NCBI GenBank assembly: GCA_002382805.1
Contig: DGAD01000018.1
Span: 1,313 to 39,014 of the forward strand
Source: Clostridiales bacterium UBA4039
GTDB taxonomy: Bacteria; Bacillota; Clostridia; Lachnospirales; Vallitaleaceae
Length of the DNA stretch: 37,702 nt
Direction of reading: 5' to 3'
Shown: piece by piece, positions 17,666 to 26,185 of the stretch
Position numbering within the stretch: position 1 is the stretch's first letter
Layout: each line of letters opens with the position of its first letter
Position numbers and translations under genes: made by a program
Notes under the pieces: model-generated
The model's input: only the letters and a program-made list of their open reading frames with translations
Databases searched by the model: none
Told to the model about the DNA's origin: nothing

Positions 17666-19815
17666 TATAAATGTAACACTCTTTCTTTAATCTCTTGTGT
17701 CCGCCCTTGATTCCAAAACTGAGTTCCTATATACCCACAAGTTCTTCTGGTGACTGACATATGATCTTGGTCTGTATTTCCACAATTTGGACACTTCCAC
17801 AATAATTTTTCTTCTGATTCAACGATTTCTATCTCACCATCAAATCCACACTTATGGCAATAATCCGACTTTGTGTTAAGCTCTGCATACATGATATTTT
17901 CATAAATATATTGCATAACAGAAATCACCGCCGGGATATTATTTAGCATGTTTGGAACTTCAACATATGAAATCGCTCCTCCCGGACTAAGCTCTTGGAA
18001 TTTTGATTCAAAACCTAATTTGGTAAAGGCATCGATTTCTTCTGTTACATGCACATGATATGAATTCGTTATATAATTTTTATCGGTAATCCCATCAATA
18101 ATGCCAAATCTTTCTTTTAACGCTTTTGCGAACTTATATGTCGTTGATTCTAAAGGTGTCCCATATACACTAAAATCAATATTGTGCTTCGCCTTCCATC
18201 TTGCACAGGCATCATTCATATATTGCATAACAGACAACGCAAAAGGTTCTGCCGAAGTATCTGTATGGGAACGTCCCGTCATATATTTTACACATTCATA
18301 TAATCCTGCAAACCCTAAAGAAATAGTTGAATATCCTCCAAACAGCAGATGATCAATCGTCTCCCCTTTTTCCAAACGTGCAAGCGCACCGTATTGCCAT
18401 AAGATTGGAGCAACATCAGATTTTGTCCCTTTCAATCTATTGTGTCGAGCTAATAAGCCTCGATAACACAAATCCAACCGTTCATCAAAAAGCTTCCAAA
18501 ACTTGACCAAATCCCCGCCAGAGCTTAGTGCCAAGTCTACAAGGTTTAAAGTCACTACCCCTTGATTAAAACGCCCATAATACTTTGGCTTTCCATTTTC
18601 ATCTTTATAAGGTGTTAAAAATGACCGACATCCCATACACGTATAGACATCACCATTTTTTAATTCACGCATTTTCTTTTCAGAAATATAATCCGGCACC
18701 ATGCGCTTGGCAGTACATTTAGCCGCTAATTGGGTGATTTCAAAGTATTTTGAGCCTTCTGTAATATTATTTTCTGATAGAACATAGATTAGCTTAGGAA
18801 ACGCAGGTGTCGTCCAAACCCCTTTTTCATTTTTAACGCCTTTAATACGTTGTTTGAGCATTTCTTCAATAATCAACGACAAATCATCACGCAAGCGTCC
18901 GTCTTCAACTTCATTAAGATACATAAACAAGGTAACAAAAGGTGCCTGTCCATTCGTTGTCATTAAGGTAATAATCTGATACTGAATCATCTGAACACCA
19001 CGGTTAATCTCTTCTTTTAATCGTTTGTGCACCAGCGCATTAAACTTCTCGCTCTCCAGCACAACCCCTGCTATATTCATTTCATTTTCTATGTCCAGCA
19101 TGATTTTTTTCCTTGAAATATCCACAAAGGGCGCTAGATGACTTAACGATATTGATTGGCCGCCATATTGTGTGCTGGCTACCTGAGCAATGATTTGTGT
19201 TGTTATATTACAAGCTGTAGCAAAGCTATGTGGTTTTTCAATCATCGTTCCACTAATAACTGTACCGTTTTGCAGCATATCTTCCAGATTCACTAAGTCA
19301 CAGTTATGCATATGTTGAGCAAAATAATCTGTATCATGAAAATGGATAAGCCCTTCATCATGCGCTTTAGAAATATCTTCTTCTAATAAAAATCTTCTCG
19401 TTACATCTTTACTGACTTCTCCAGCCATATAATCTCTTTGAACTGAAACGACTGTAGGATTTTTATTGGAGTTTTCTTCCTTGATTTCTTCATTTTTAGT
19501 CTCAATCAATGTTAGAATCTGTTCATCTGTCGAGTTCGACTTACGAACTAGATCTCTCTTATATCGATATTTTATATAGGTTTTAGCAACTTTAAAAGCA
19601 CCCTTATCTAACAAAGCATCTTCAACACTGTCTTGAATCGTCTCTACGTGTGTTCCTTCTACAACTTTTGCTGCAACTTTACCTGCAATGTTTTTTATAT
19701 CCTCAGCCTGAAGCTGGTGCTCTTGTTCCACTTCTTTATTTGCTCCGGCAATGGCTGCTATGATTTTAGTAATATCAAATACTGCGTTGTTCCCATTTCG
19801 TTTTAAAATATTCAT
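17665..19815 (-). CDS. nrdD: Anaerobic ribonucleoside-triphosphate reductase
   Basis: Class III ribonucleotide reductase of 716 residues, making deoxynucleotides without oxygen. The N-terminal ATP-cone (about 1-95; MNILKRNGNNAVFDITKI) gives allosteric control by ATP/dATP. The catalytic barrel follows. The C-terminus has the zinc site CHKCGFDG...CPNCGN and the glycyl-radical loop TRRTCGYIG. I start at 19815, not at the open ATG 22 codons upstream, because GGAG lies 8 nt before 19815 and the extra residues have no family match. The upstream extension would also place an NrdR box within the coding sequence. It is regulated by NrdR-type boxes and co-transcribed with nrdG. Confidence 0.95.
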   Translation of the reverse strand: MNILKRNGNNAVFDITKIIAAIAGANKEVEQEHQLQAEDIKNIAGKVAAKVVEGTHVETIQDSVEDALLDKGAFKVAKTYIKYRYKRDLVRKSNSTDEQILTLIETKNEEIKEENSNKNPTVVSVQRDYMAGEVSKDVTRRFLLEEDISKAHDEGLIHFHDTDYFAQHMHNCDLVNLEDMLQNGTVISGTMIEKPHSFATACNITTQIIAQVASTQYGGQSISLSHLAPFVDISRKKIMLDIENEMNIAGVVLESEKFNALVHKRLKEEINRGVQMIQYQIITLMTTNGQAPFVTLFMYLNEVEDGRLRDDLSLIIEEMLKQRIKGVKNEKGVWTTPAFPKLIYVLSENNITEGSKYFEITQLAAKCTAKRMVPDYISEKKMRELKNGDVYTCMGCRSFLTPYKDENGKPKYYGRFNQGVVTLNLVDLALSSGGDLVKFWKLFDERLDLCYRGLLARHNRLKGTKSDVAPILWQYGALARLEKGETIDHLLFGGYSTISLGFAGLYECVKYMTGRSHTDTSAEPFALSVMQYMNDACARWKAKHNIDFSVYGTPLESTTYKFAKALKERFGIIDGITDKNYITNSYHVHVTEEIDAFTKLGFESKFQELSPGGAISYVEVPNMLNNIPAVISVMQYIYENIMYAELNTKSDYCHKCGFDGEIEIVESEEKLLWKCPNCGNTDQDHMSVTRRTCGYIGTQFWNQGRTQEIKERVLHL

Positions 19816-19853
19816 AATCTTCTCCGTTTTAAATAATTGTTTTTTTGGACAAA

Positions 19854-19869
19854 ACACTACATATAGTGT
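19854..19869. promoter_or_regulatory. NrdR box (downstream)
   Basis: ACACTACATATAGTGT is nearly identical to the NrdR consensus (acaCwAtATaTwGtgt). It lies in the nrdD leader, about 45-60 nt downstream of the predicted start. Confidence 0.85.
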
Positions 19870-19921
19870 GCATGTCTTCATTTACCCCCGATAATTTGTG
19901 TTTTACATTGTCACGTTACCT

Positions 19922-19950
19922 ACTATATACTAAATATAGTTTTGATTCAA
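19922..19950 (-). promoter_or_regulatory. nrdDG promoter
   Basis: Minus strand: TTGAAT (19945-19950), 17-nt spacer, TATAGT (19922-19927). A second NrdR-like box fills the spacer. Start near 19915, leader about 100 nt. Confidence 0.7.
19927..19942. promoter_or_regulatory. NrdR-like box in promoter spacer
   Basis: ATACTAAATATAGTTT matches the 19854 box at 13 of 16 positions and lies between the -35 and -10. Its distance to the other box is 73 bp, about seven helical turns, instead of the usual near-three turns. Confidence 0.6.
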
Positions 19951-20078
19951 GTCCTTATAAAAAAATGTTTAAATTTTTTTGCCTTAATCCAAGTATTCAC
20001 TATTTTATGGTTATAAGTACATGCATTATATCTATAAAATTGAATAGCTAAAAAATCATCTCATCGAAGAATTAATCC
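19951..20078. other. AT-rich divergent spacer, nothing further seen
   Basis: This AT-rich stretch separates the divergent nrdDG promoter from the lysine riboswitch promoter. No ORF, RNA gene or repeat is visible in it. Confidence 0.5.
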
Positions 20079-20107
20079 TTGACACGGATAAAATATTATG
20101 TTAACCT
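20079..20107 (+). promoter_or_regulatory. Promoter of the lysine riboswitch transcript
   Basis: TTGACA (20079-20084), 17-nt spacer, TAACCT (20102-20107) with an extended TGT just before it. The -10 is imperfect; the -35 is consensus. Start near 20114. Confidence 0.55.
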
Positions 20108-20145
20108 AACATTCGAATTGAATAATCATACCTCATCGTATATGA

Positions 20146-20306
20146 GGTAGAGGCGCAATGCTTATTAGTAATTTCAGTGAAGCCGGAAGCTATTGATCTG
20201 TTATGAAAGGAACCATTGCCGAAGCATTAAATTCCAAACTTAATGCTGGGTCTGCATTAAACAAATGCAGGACTGTCAATATAGGTGACTATATTGTTGA
20301 GCTATC
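20146..20306 (+). ncRNA. Lysine riboswitch (L-box)
   Basis: This carries the conserved order of the L-box aptamer: GGTAGAGGCGC at the 5' P1 side, GAAGCCGGAAG, TGAAAGGAACC, TTGCCGAAGC, GCTGGGTCTGCA, GGACTGTCA and the closing GAGCTATC. GGTAG (20146-20150) pairs with CTATC (20302-20306) to form P1. It is followed by an antiterminator strand and an intrinsic terminator before an NhaC-family transporter. By the known mechanism, lysine binding stabilises P1 and favours termination, so the transporter is made when lysine is scarce. Confidence 0.95.
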
Positions 20307-20342
20307 TTAACCAATGCGATGTGATGTATATGTAAATGTATT

Positions 20343-20376
20343 GCACTTAACTTTGGTTAGGTGCTTTTTGTTTTTT
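20343..20376 (+). terminator. Riboswitch-controlled terminator
   Basis: Stem GCACTTAAC (20343-20351), loop TTTG, GTTAGGTGC (20356-20364), 9 bp with one G-U, then a T-rich tract (TTTTTGTTTTTT). CTTAACCAA at 20306-20314 can pair instead with TTGGTTAGG at 20353-20361, forming a 9-bp antiterminator that destroys this stem. Confidence 0.9.
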
Positions 20377-20419
20377 GGAACACATATTTTGCACTTTGTA
20401 TATTATAGGAGATATTATT

Positions 20420-21931
20420 ATGAATTGGTTAGCATTACTTCCCCCTTTAATCGCCATTGTTATGGCACTATTAACACGCGAGGTGTTACTTTCCCTCGTT
20501 GTTGCTGTTCTTATAGGATCAACAATCATTACCGGCAATCCCATCACCGGTTTTACTGAATTGTTAAACAACTATTTAGTCGGTTCATTAACCGATAGCT
20601 GGAACGTATCAATCCTTATTTTCTGTTTACTCATTGGCGGTTTGATTGGAATCGTCGATAAAAACGGTGGGACAAAAGGACTCGCTGATTTATTAGTAAA
20701 GCGTGCCGTTACGACAAAATCCGCACTTTTTTCAACATGGTTACTTGGCGTTGCCATCTTCTTTGACGATTATGCCAATTCCCTTATTGTCGGAAACTCC
20801 ATGAGAGGTATTACTGATAAACTAAAAGTTTCCCGAGAAAAATTAGCATATATTGTCGACTCTACCGCTGCCCCCGTTTCATCGATGGCTTTGATCTCTA
20901 CATGGGTTGGTATGGAACTTGGTCTTATTCAAGAAGGTCTTGAAAAACTCGGATTGGAGATGGGTGCATATGATGTCTTTCTTCAAAGTATTCCTTACCG
21001 TTTTTATAGTATCCTTGCACTAATCTTTGTGCTTATGATTATCTTTACCGGAAAAGATTTTGGTCCAATGAAAAAAGCAGAACTCTTGGCAAAAAGCAAG
21101 AGCTATACCGATCATGCACAAGCAGATACTCGCACTGACAGTCACTGGTATAACGCAGTCATTCCTATTGTCTCTGTCATTGTTATCACTATCATTGGAT
21201 TATACCAAAACGGCGGCGGTTTTGAAGGTGCATCCATTCGTGAAGCATTTTCAGCTGCTGATGCCAGTGTTGTTCTTTTATGGGCTTCTTTTTGCGGCAT
21301 CATCATTGCTTGGATAATGTCACTTGCCACTCGCACATTAAAAATAACCGAAATTGCAGATGCTTTTGTTGAAGGTGTAAAATCCATGGCTGTTCCTTCA
21401 ATGATTCTTGCTCTAGCATGGACCTTGGGTTCTATCAATAGCGAGCTTAAAACTGCAGAATTAATGGTGCAACTTATTGGAAATAACTTGCCTGCATTCT
21501 TGATTCCGGCGATTCTGTTTATCGTACCTGCCATTGTTGCTTTCTCAACAGGTACTTCTTGGGGAACCAATGCCATCGTTATGCCTATCGCCATTGAGCT
21601 AAGTTATCTTACCGGAGGCGCTGAACTCGTTGTCCCTGCAATCGGAGCTGTTCTTACCGGAGCTGTTATGGGCGATCACTTGTCTCCAATCTCTGATACA
21701 ACGATTATGTCTTCGATGGCATCTGGATGTGATCACATTGCTCACGTTCGAACACAAATCCCCTACGCCGCAACAGTTGCCGCTATTGCGCTAATCTTTG
21801 GCTTTATCCCGGCAGGGCTAGGATTTAACCCATTGATCTCATTGATTCTTGGAATCGTAGCACTTTACTTTATCCTTAACTTTTTGGGTGATACCTCCGA
21901 AGCCACTTCTGCTGCCTATACTTTAGATTAA
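20420..21931 (+). CDS. lysW: NhaC-family transporter, probable lysine importer
   Basis: A membrane protein of 503 residues with about 11-12 helices, from the Na+/H+ antiporter NhaC family. The lysine riboswitch directly upstream places it with the NhaC-type transporters predicted from L-box surveys to import lysine (LysW), rather than with antiporters for pH control. Conserved polar membrane motifs are visible, including FDDYANSLIVG and STGTSWGTN. The start at 20420 follows AGGAG at 7-9 nt; an ATG 15 codons upstream lies in the terminator tract and is not credible. Monocistronic, ended by a strong terminator. The substrate is inferred from its regulation. Confidence 0.9.
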   Translation: MNWLALLPPLIAIVMALLTREVLLSLVVAVLIGSTIITGNPITGFTELLNNYLVGSLTDSWNVSILIFCLLIGGLIGIVDKNGGTKGLADLLVKRAVTTKSALFSTWLLGVAIFFDDYANSLIVGNSMRGITDKLKVSREKLAYIVDSTAAPVSSMALISTWVGMELGLIQEGLEKLGLEMGAYDVFLQSIPYRFYSILALIFVLMIIFTGKDFGPMKKAELLAKSKSYTDHAQADTRTDSHWYNAVIPIVSVIVITIIGLYQNGGGFEGASIREAFSAADASVVLLWASFCGIIIAWIMSLATRTLKITEIADAFVEGVKSMAVPSMILALAWTLGSINSELKTAELMVQLIGNNLPAFLIPAILFIVPAIVAFSTGTSWGTNAIVMPIAIELSYLTGGAELVVPAIGAVLTGAVMGDHLSPISDTTIMSSMASGCDHIAHVRTQIPYAATVAAIALIFGFIPAGLGFNPLISLILGIVALYFILNFLGDTSEATSAAYTLD

Positions 21932-21933
21932 AC

Positions 21934-21977
21934 AAAGCCCCTAAACATTGTATCTTCAACACATGTTTAGGGGCTTT
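21934..21977. terminator. Bidirectional terminator between lysW and GH31 gene
   Basis: A 14-bp perfect stem, AAAGCCCCTAAACA (21934-21947) with TGTTTAGGGGCTTT (21964-21977), followed by ATATTTTTT on the plus strand. It separates convergent genes. Confidence 0.88.
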
Positions 21978-21984
21978 ATATTTT

Positions 21985-24336
21985 TTAATTAATCACAAGT
22001 ATTCTCTTATCTTTTGTCCCAAGTTCGTATGCAACTTCTTTATAGGGTAATTCATAGGATCCTTCAACACGTCGCGTTACTGTGACCGTGTCTTTGGTGC
22101 AGATTACTTTTAACGTAACCAATGCATGAACCCCGTTTTTATAATCCATCGTTTTTCCATCATCTTCATAGAAGCTTACCTCAAACTCACCATCTTCCTG
22201 AAGAGGAAAAATCCGATACGTTCTCGCCTCTTTTTCTTTGGTTTCAAAGCCTTGAACTGCCGTATTTAACGGTAGTATGCTACCTGCCCGTAGGAAAAAT
22301 ACTGCTTTCTCCAACGGCGCCTCCACTTCAATCTCCTGACCACCTGCATACCACTTCCCACTGTAATACTCATACCAGCCATTAGCGTCTTTAGGTAAAT
22401 AAAGCTTACGAGTTGTTTGCCCTTTATTAAATACTGAAGCCACTAAAATATCCTTGCCGACCATGAACTCATCATTTTCTTCAAATGTTTTTTCATCCGT
22501 TTCATAATTTAAGAAAGTAGGTCGGATGATAGGCTCATAGTTGGCATGTGCCTTATAGAGAAGATCATACAAGTAAGGTACTAGCTGCATTCGAAAGATC
22601 ATCAAGTCTCTGATTGGCTCTAGGTATTCTTTATACATCCATGGTTCATTAACCGTGGCATCATCATTCCATGAATGAATAGTAAATCTTGGATGAAAAA
22701 TACCATTTTGAATCCATCGTATAAACAGTTCCGGCTCTGGCGCATCGCCTGCAAATCCACCAACATCATGACCGATATTATAGATTCCGCTAAGGCTTAG
22801 TCCAATTCCCATTTTCGAATTAAAGCGAATCGTCTTATAATCTGTTCTGTTGTCACCAGACCAGGTTTGAACATAGCGCTGCATCCCCGGGCAACCGGAA
22901 CGCGATATAAGATAAGGTCGTATATCTCCATTAAATTCCGTCTGAGCTTCAAAGGATGCTTTCATCATAAGAAGGGAAAATAACGGTTTAATTAATTCTA
23001 CTGGTAACTCTTGTCCAAATCCAAAGGTTTTGGCTTGTCCATCCCATATCTCATACTCATTGTTATCATTCCAGGTGGAGTCGATACCTTTTTTTAGAAG
23101 TTGCTGTGTCACTTGATCTTTCCACCATTGAAAAGCTTCCGGGTTCGTAAAGTCTACATATGCTCCGATCTCGTCCCAGAACATCGCCGTCTCTGTCTTT
23201 TGACCTGTTGCATCTTTTATAAATAACCCTCGTTGCTCAAGGTCTTTATACATCGGATGATCAATAAGCAGTGCCGGTTTAATATTTGCACAAAGGCTAA
23301 GCCCTGCGTCATGGAAACCTTTGCTCATTTTTTTTGCATCCGGTATTTTGTCTGTATTCCAGTTAAAGACATAACGCTTGTCGCCAATAGATGTATAGCC
23401 TGAGGATAGCTGAAAGGACTGACAAGGTATGTCATATGTCTTACAGTCTTCTACAAACTGCTGAAGTTGTTCTTGAGCGTTAGGCGCGTCAGTATAGTGC
23501 ATAGTAGAGCCTGAATAACCTAGACTCCACTTGGGTGGGAAGATAGTTTTTCCTGTCATCCAAGAAAATGTTTTGGTCACTTTTTCCACTTCAGGACCAA
23601 GGATAACATAGTAATCCAAATCCCCTGCTTCGGCAAAATAATATCTATAGGCGCCATGATAGTTATCTAACTCTTTCCCCATATCAAAATGGGATGTTGC
23701 CAAGTTGTCATAAAAAAGTCCATATGCAATCTTTTTTTCATGATTTCTTGTAATATAAAACGGTACATGCTTATAGAGAGGGTCTGTAAATTCAGCATCA
23801 TATCCCATCGGGTCAACATTTTCCATCTTAAAGCGACTTCCATACTTATCTACATGTCCTGCACGTTCCCCTAATCCATAGTAGGACTCATTTTTTGTTC
23901 TTTGAATATAGTGATATACTCCCCGTCCAAAGGCTCCATCTAAGTTATAGGCTTGTGTTTTTCGATCTTGAAGAAAAAGTTCTTCTTTTCCCTCTTTTTT
24001 GGCAAACCATTCCATTTTCATCCCATCCAGATGAATCACAAGTTTTATACACGTAGTTTCGATGATTACCCTGGTCTCTTCTTCGACAACTTCAAAATCA
24101 GGACAAGAAAAAGGACTGATGTCCATTCTCTCTCGACCTTCAAGGGGTATATCTTCCATTCCAGGAGCAATCATCCAGGTTTTATCAAGAACTGGCTTGT
24201 CTTTGTAATTCACAACACGAATGATGTTCTCATCTAATACAAAAACTTTAAAGATTTCCTTACTGTTTTCAAGCCCAAAGGATACACTGTGTGCATCCTT
24301 TTTAAGGCGTCGAAAATTATATGCTGATAAAATCAT
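21985..24336 (-). CDS. GH31 family glycosidase
   Basis: A cytoplasmic GH31 enzyme of 783 residues. The N-terminal beta-sandwich (about 1-240) precedes the barrel, which has STWNDNNEYEIWDG containing the catalytic nucleophile aspartate (WND), and YVQTWSGDNRTD with the acid/base aspartate. HDVGGFAGDAPEPELFIRW follows, then C-terminal beta domains. Most relatives are alpha-glucosidases, but GH31 also includes alpha-xylosidases, alpha-galactosidases and sulfoquinovosidases, so the specificity is open. It is the last gene of the TRAP/beta-glucuronidase operon, 12 nt after dctM, which suggests that it trims a second alpha-linked sugar from the same imported glucuronide. Confidence 0.9.
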   Translation of the reverse strand: MILSAYNFRRLKKDAHSVSFGLENSKEIFKVFVLDENIIRVVNYKDKPVLDKTWMIAPGMEDIPLEGRERMDISPFSCPDFEVVEEETRVIIETTCIKLVIHLDGMKMEWFAKKEGKEELFLQDRKTQAYNLDGAFGRGVYHYIQRTKNESYYGLGERAGHVDKYGSRFKMENVDPMGYDAEFTDPLYKHVPFYITRNHEKKIAYGLFYDNLATSHFDMGKELDNYHGAYRYYFAEAGDLDYYVILGPEVEKVTKTFSWMTGKTIFPPKWSLGYSGSTMHYTDAPNAQEQLQQFVEDCKTYDIPCQSFQLSSGYTSIGDKRYVFNWNTDKIPDAKKMSKGFHDAGLSLCANIKPALLIDHPMYKDLEQRGLFIKDATGQKTETAMFWDEIGAYVDFTNPEAFQWWKDQVTQQLLKKGIDSTWNDNNEYEIWDGQAKTFGFGQELPVELIKPLFSLLMMKASFEAQTEFNGDIRPYLISRSGCPGMQRYVQTWSGDNRTDYKTIRFNSKMGIGLSLSGIYNIGHDVGGFAGDAPEPELFIRWIQNGIFHPRFTIHSWNDDATVNEPWMYKEYLEPIRDLMIFRMQLVPYLYDLLYKAHANYEPIIRPTFLNYETDEKTFEENDEFMVGKDILVASVFNKGQTTRKLYLPKDANGWYEYYSGKWYAGGQEIEVEAPLEKAVFFLRAGSILPLNTAVQGFETKEKEARTYRIFPLQEDGEFEVSFYEDDGKTMDYKNGVHALVTLKVICTKDTVTVTRRVEGSYELPYKEVAYELGTKDKRILVIN

Positions 24337-24348
24337 AATACATCTCCC

Positions 24349-25647
24349 CTATATTAATCCAAATAATCTAGGTAATATTAAGCTAATTTCAGGTACATAT
24401 GTTAGAAGCAAAAGTACTGCAACCAATGCACCAAAGAAAGGCAATAGTGGCTTAATAACTTCTTCTATGGTTACATCACCAATAGAACATCCTACAAACA
24501 ATACACTACCAACCGGTGGGGTCATGATACCAATACAAAGGTTAAATACAAGTACGATACCAAAATGAACCGGGTGCAAACCTAACTGTGTAGCGATTGG
24601 TAAAAAGATTGGTGTGAAAATAAGTACAGCTGGAGTTAAATCCATAAATGTTCCTACAATCAATAGGATAATGTTCATGATTAATAGAATGAGAATTTTA
24701 TTATCTGTCAAGCTAAGAATACCATTAGAAATAGCTTGTGGTATTTTTGTATATGCCATCACCCATGACATCGCTGAGGATGATGCAACAAGAAACATGA
24801 TTACACCTGTTGTTACCGCTGTTTTAAGAACGATTTCTTTTAGTTTGTCAAAAGTTAATGTCTTATAAATCAGTGATAATACAAACGTATAAAGAACCGC
24901 AACTGCTGCACCTTCTGTCGCTGTAAAAGCTCCAAGTACGATACCGCCGATTACAATAATAATTAACATCAAACTTGGTAACGCACGAAGGAATGTCATT
25001 AGACCTTCTTTAAAGGTAATTTTTTCTGATGTTGGATAATTATTTTTCTTCGCATAACGATAAGCTACCACCATAACAGCAAGTCCCATAAGAATTCCGG
25101 GGATATATCCTGCGATAAAAAGTGCTGAGATGGATACACCACCTGCAACCAATGAATATAGGATAAGAACACCACTTGGTGGGATAAGCATCCCTGTTGC
25201 ACAAGATGCAATGTTAACCGCTGCTGAAAATGAAGGCTCATATCCTTCTTCTTTTTCAAGTGGAGCCATAGTACCGCCAATGGCAGCACATGAAGCAACC
25301 GCTGATCCTGACAAGGAACCAAAAAGCATATTTCCCATAACGTTAGTGTGCGCTAAGGAACCTGGCATTCTTCCACCAACAACTTTGGCAAAATCAACCA
25401 ATCTACGGGCGATTCCCCCGTTGTTCATAATGTTACCTGACAATACAAAAAGTGGTACAGCAAGCAATGAGAAACTGTTAATTCCGTTAATCATTTTCTG
25501 TGGCATAGTAAATATTGCCACCTCAAAAGGTGTTACAACTAACGCCGTTACGATAGATGAAATACCGATACTTACAGAAATCGGCACACCAAATATTAAC
25601 AGCATAATAAATACAAAGAATAATATAAGTGCAGCTTTTAAAGCCAT
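24349..25647 (-). CDS. dctM: TRAP transporter large permease (DctM)
   Basis: The large membrane subunit of a TRAP transporter, 432 residues with about 12 helices, typical of DctM. Conserved segments include FGVPISVSIGISS, LAVPLFVLSGNIM, AAIGGTMAPLEKEEGY and IGIMTPPVGSVLFVG. It couples substrate uptake to the sodium gradient. It stands 56 nt after dctQ, and its start follows GGAAGGAG. Confidence 0.94.
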   Translation of the reverse strand: MALKAALILFFVFIMLLIFGVPISVSIGISSIVTALVVTPFEVAIFTMPQKMINGINSFSLLAVPLFVLSGNIMNNGGIARRLVDFAKVVGGRMPGSLAHTNVMGNMLFGSLSGSAVASCAAIGGTMAPLEKEEGYEPSFSAAVNIASCATGMLIPPSGVLILYSLVAGGVSISALFIAGYIPGILMGLAVMVVAYRYAKKNNYPTSEKITFKEGLMTFLRALPSLMLIIIVIGGIVLGAFTATEGAAVAVLYTFVLSLIYKTLTFDKLKEIVLKTAVTTGVIMFLVASSSAMSWVMAYTKIPQAISNGILSLTDNKILILLIMNIILLIVGTFMDLTPAVLIFTPIFLPIATQLGLHPVHFGIVLVFNLCIGIMTPPVGSVLFVGCSIGDVTIEEVIKPLLPFFGALVAVLLLLTYVPEISLILPRLFGLI

Positions 25648-25703
25648 GATAAGCTCCTTCCTGAAGAAAATATAAATTGTGGTGTTAATATATCTATCAT
25701 TGT

Positions 25704-26183
25704 CTATTCTGCAGTTTTGTTAATCTTAAAATCCTCAACAATGTTCATGACTTGATATATTAGTGTAATGATACCTGCTACAAAAAATGGGGAATACATC
25801 CAGCCTTTGGAAATATCCAGAATCGGAGTTTTAATATCGATAACATTTTTTGTGGCAATATATCCTCCATAGACAAGAATAACCGCTGTAAAAATAATAA
25901 TGATGACATCAATAGCCACTGCTATAAATACATGCAACGATCCCTTGGCTCCGTTTTTCAAAAACACAAGTGCCATATGCTCTCTTTTTCCAAATGCATA
26001 CGCTGCTCCAACAAAAGATGTCCAAAGAAGGATAATTCTTACTAATTCTTCTGTGAAAATACTTGGATCTCCCAGAATGTATCGTGTAAATACCTGCCAT
26101 AAAACCAATCCTGTCATTACAACGAAAAGAATGGATAATGAATAGGATAAGATTTTATCCATGATTTTACGTAATGCTTTCAT
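25704..26183 (-). CDS. dctQ: TRAP transporter small permease (DctQ)
   Basis: The small membrane subunit of the TRAP transporter, 159 residues with four helices. The start at 26183 is supported by AAAGGAG at proper spacing; an earlier open codon overlaps the end of uidA and is unlikely. Only 2 nt separate it from the uidA stop, so the two are co-translated. The W-Q-V-F-T-R-Y region at the end of helix 1 is typical of DctQ. Confidence 0.92.
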   Translation of the reverse strand: MKALRKIMDKILSYSLSILFVVMTGLVLWQVFTRYILGDPSIFTEELVRIILLWTSFVGAAYAFGKREHMALVFLKNGAKGSLHVFIAVAIDVIIIIFTAVILVYGGYIATKNVIDIKTPILDISKGWMYSPFFVAGIITLIYQVMNIVEDFKINKTAE

Positions 26184-26185
26184 AA

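Noticed and set aside
21142..21594. A 150-codon minus-strand ORF inside the NhaC-family gene.
   Set aside because: It is a shadow of a well-conserved membrane protein, without a ribosome site or recognisable domain.
25130..25675. A 181-codon plus-strand ORF inside dctM.
   Set aside because: It is antisense to a clear DctM gene and has no family features.
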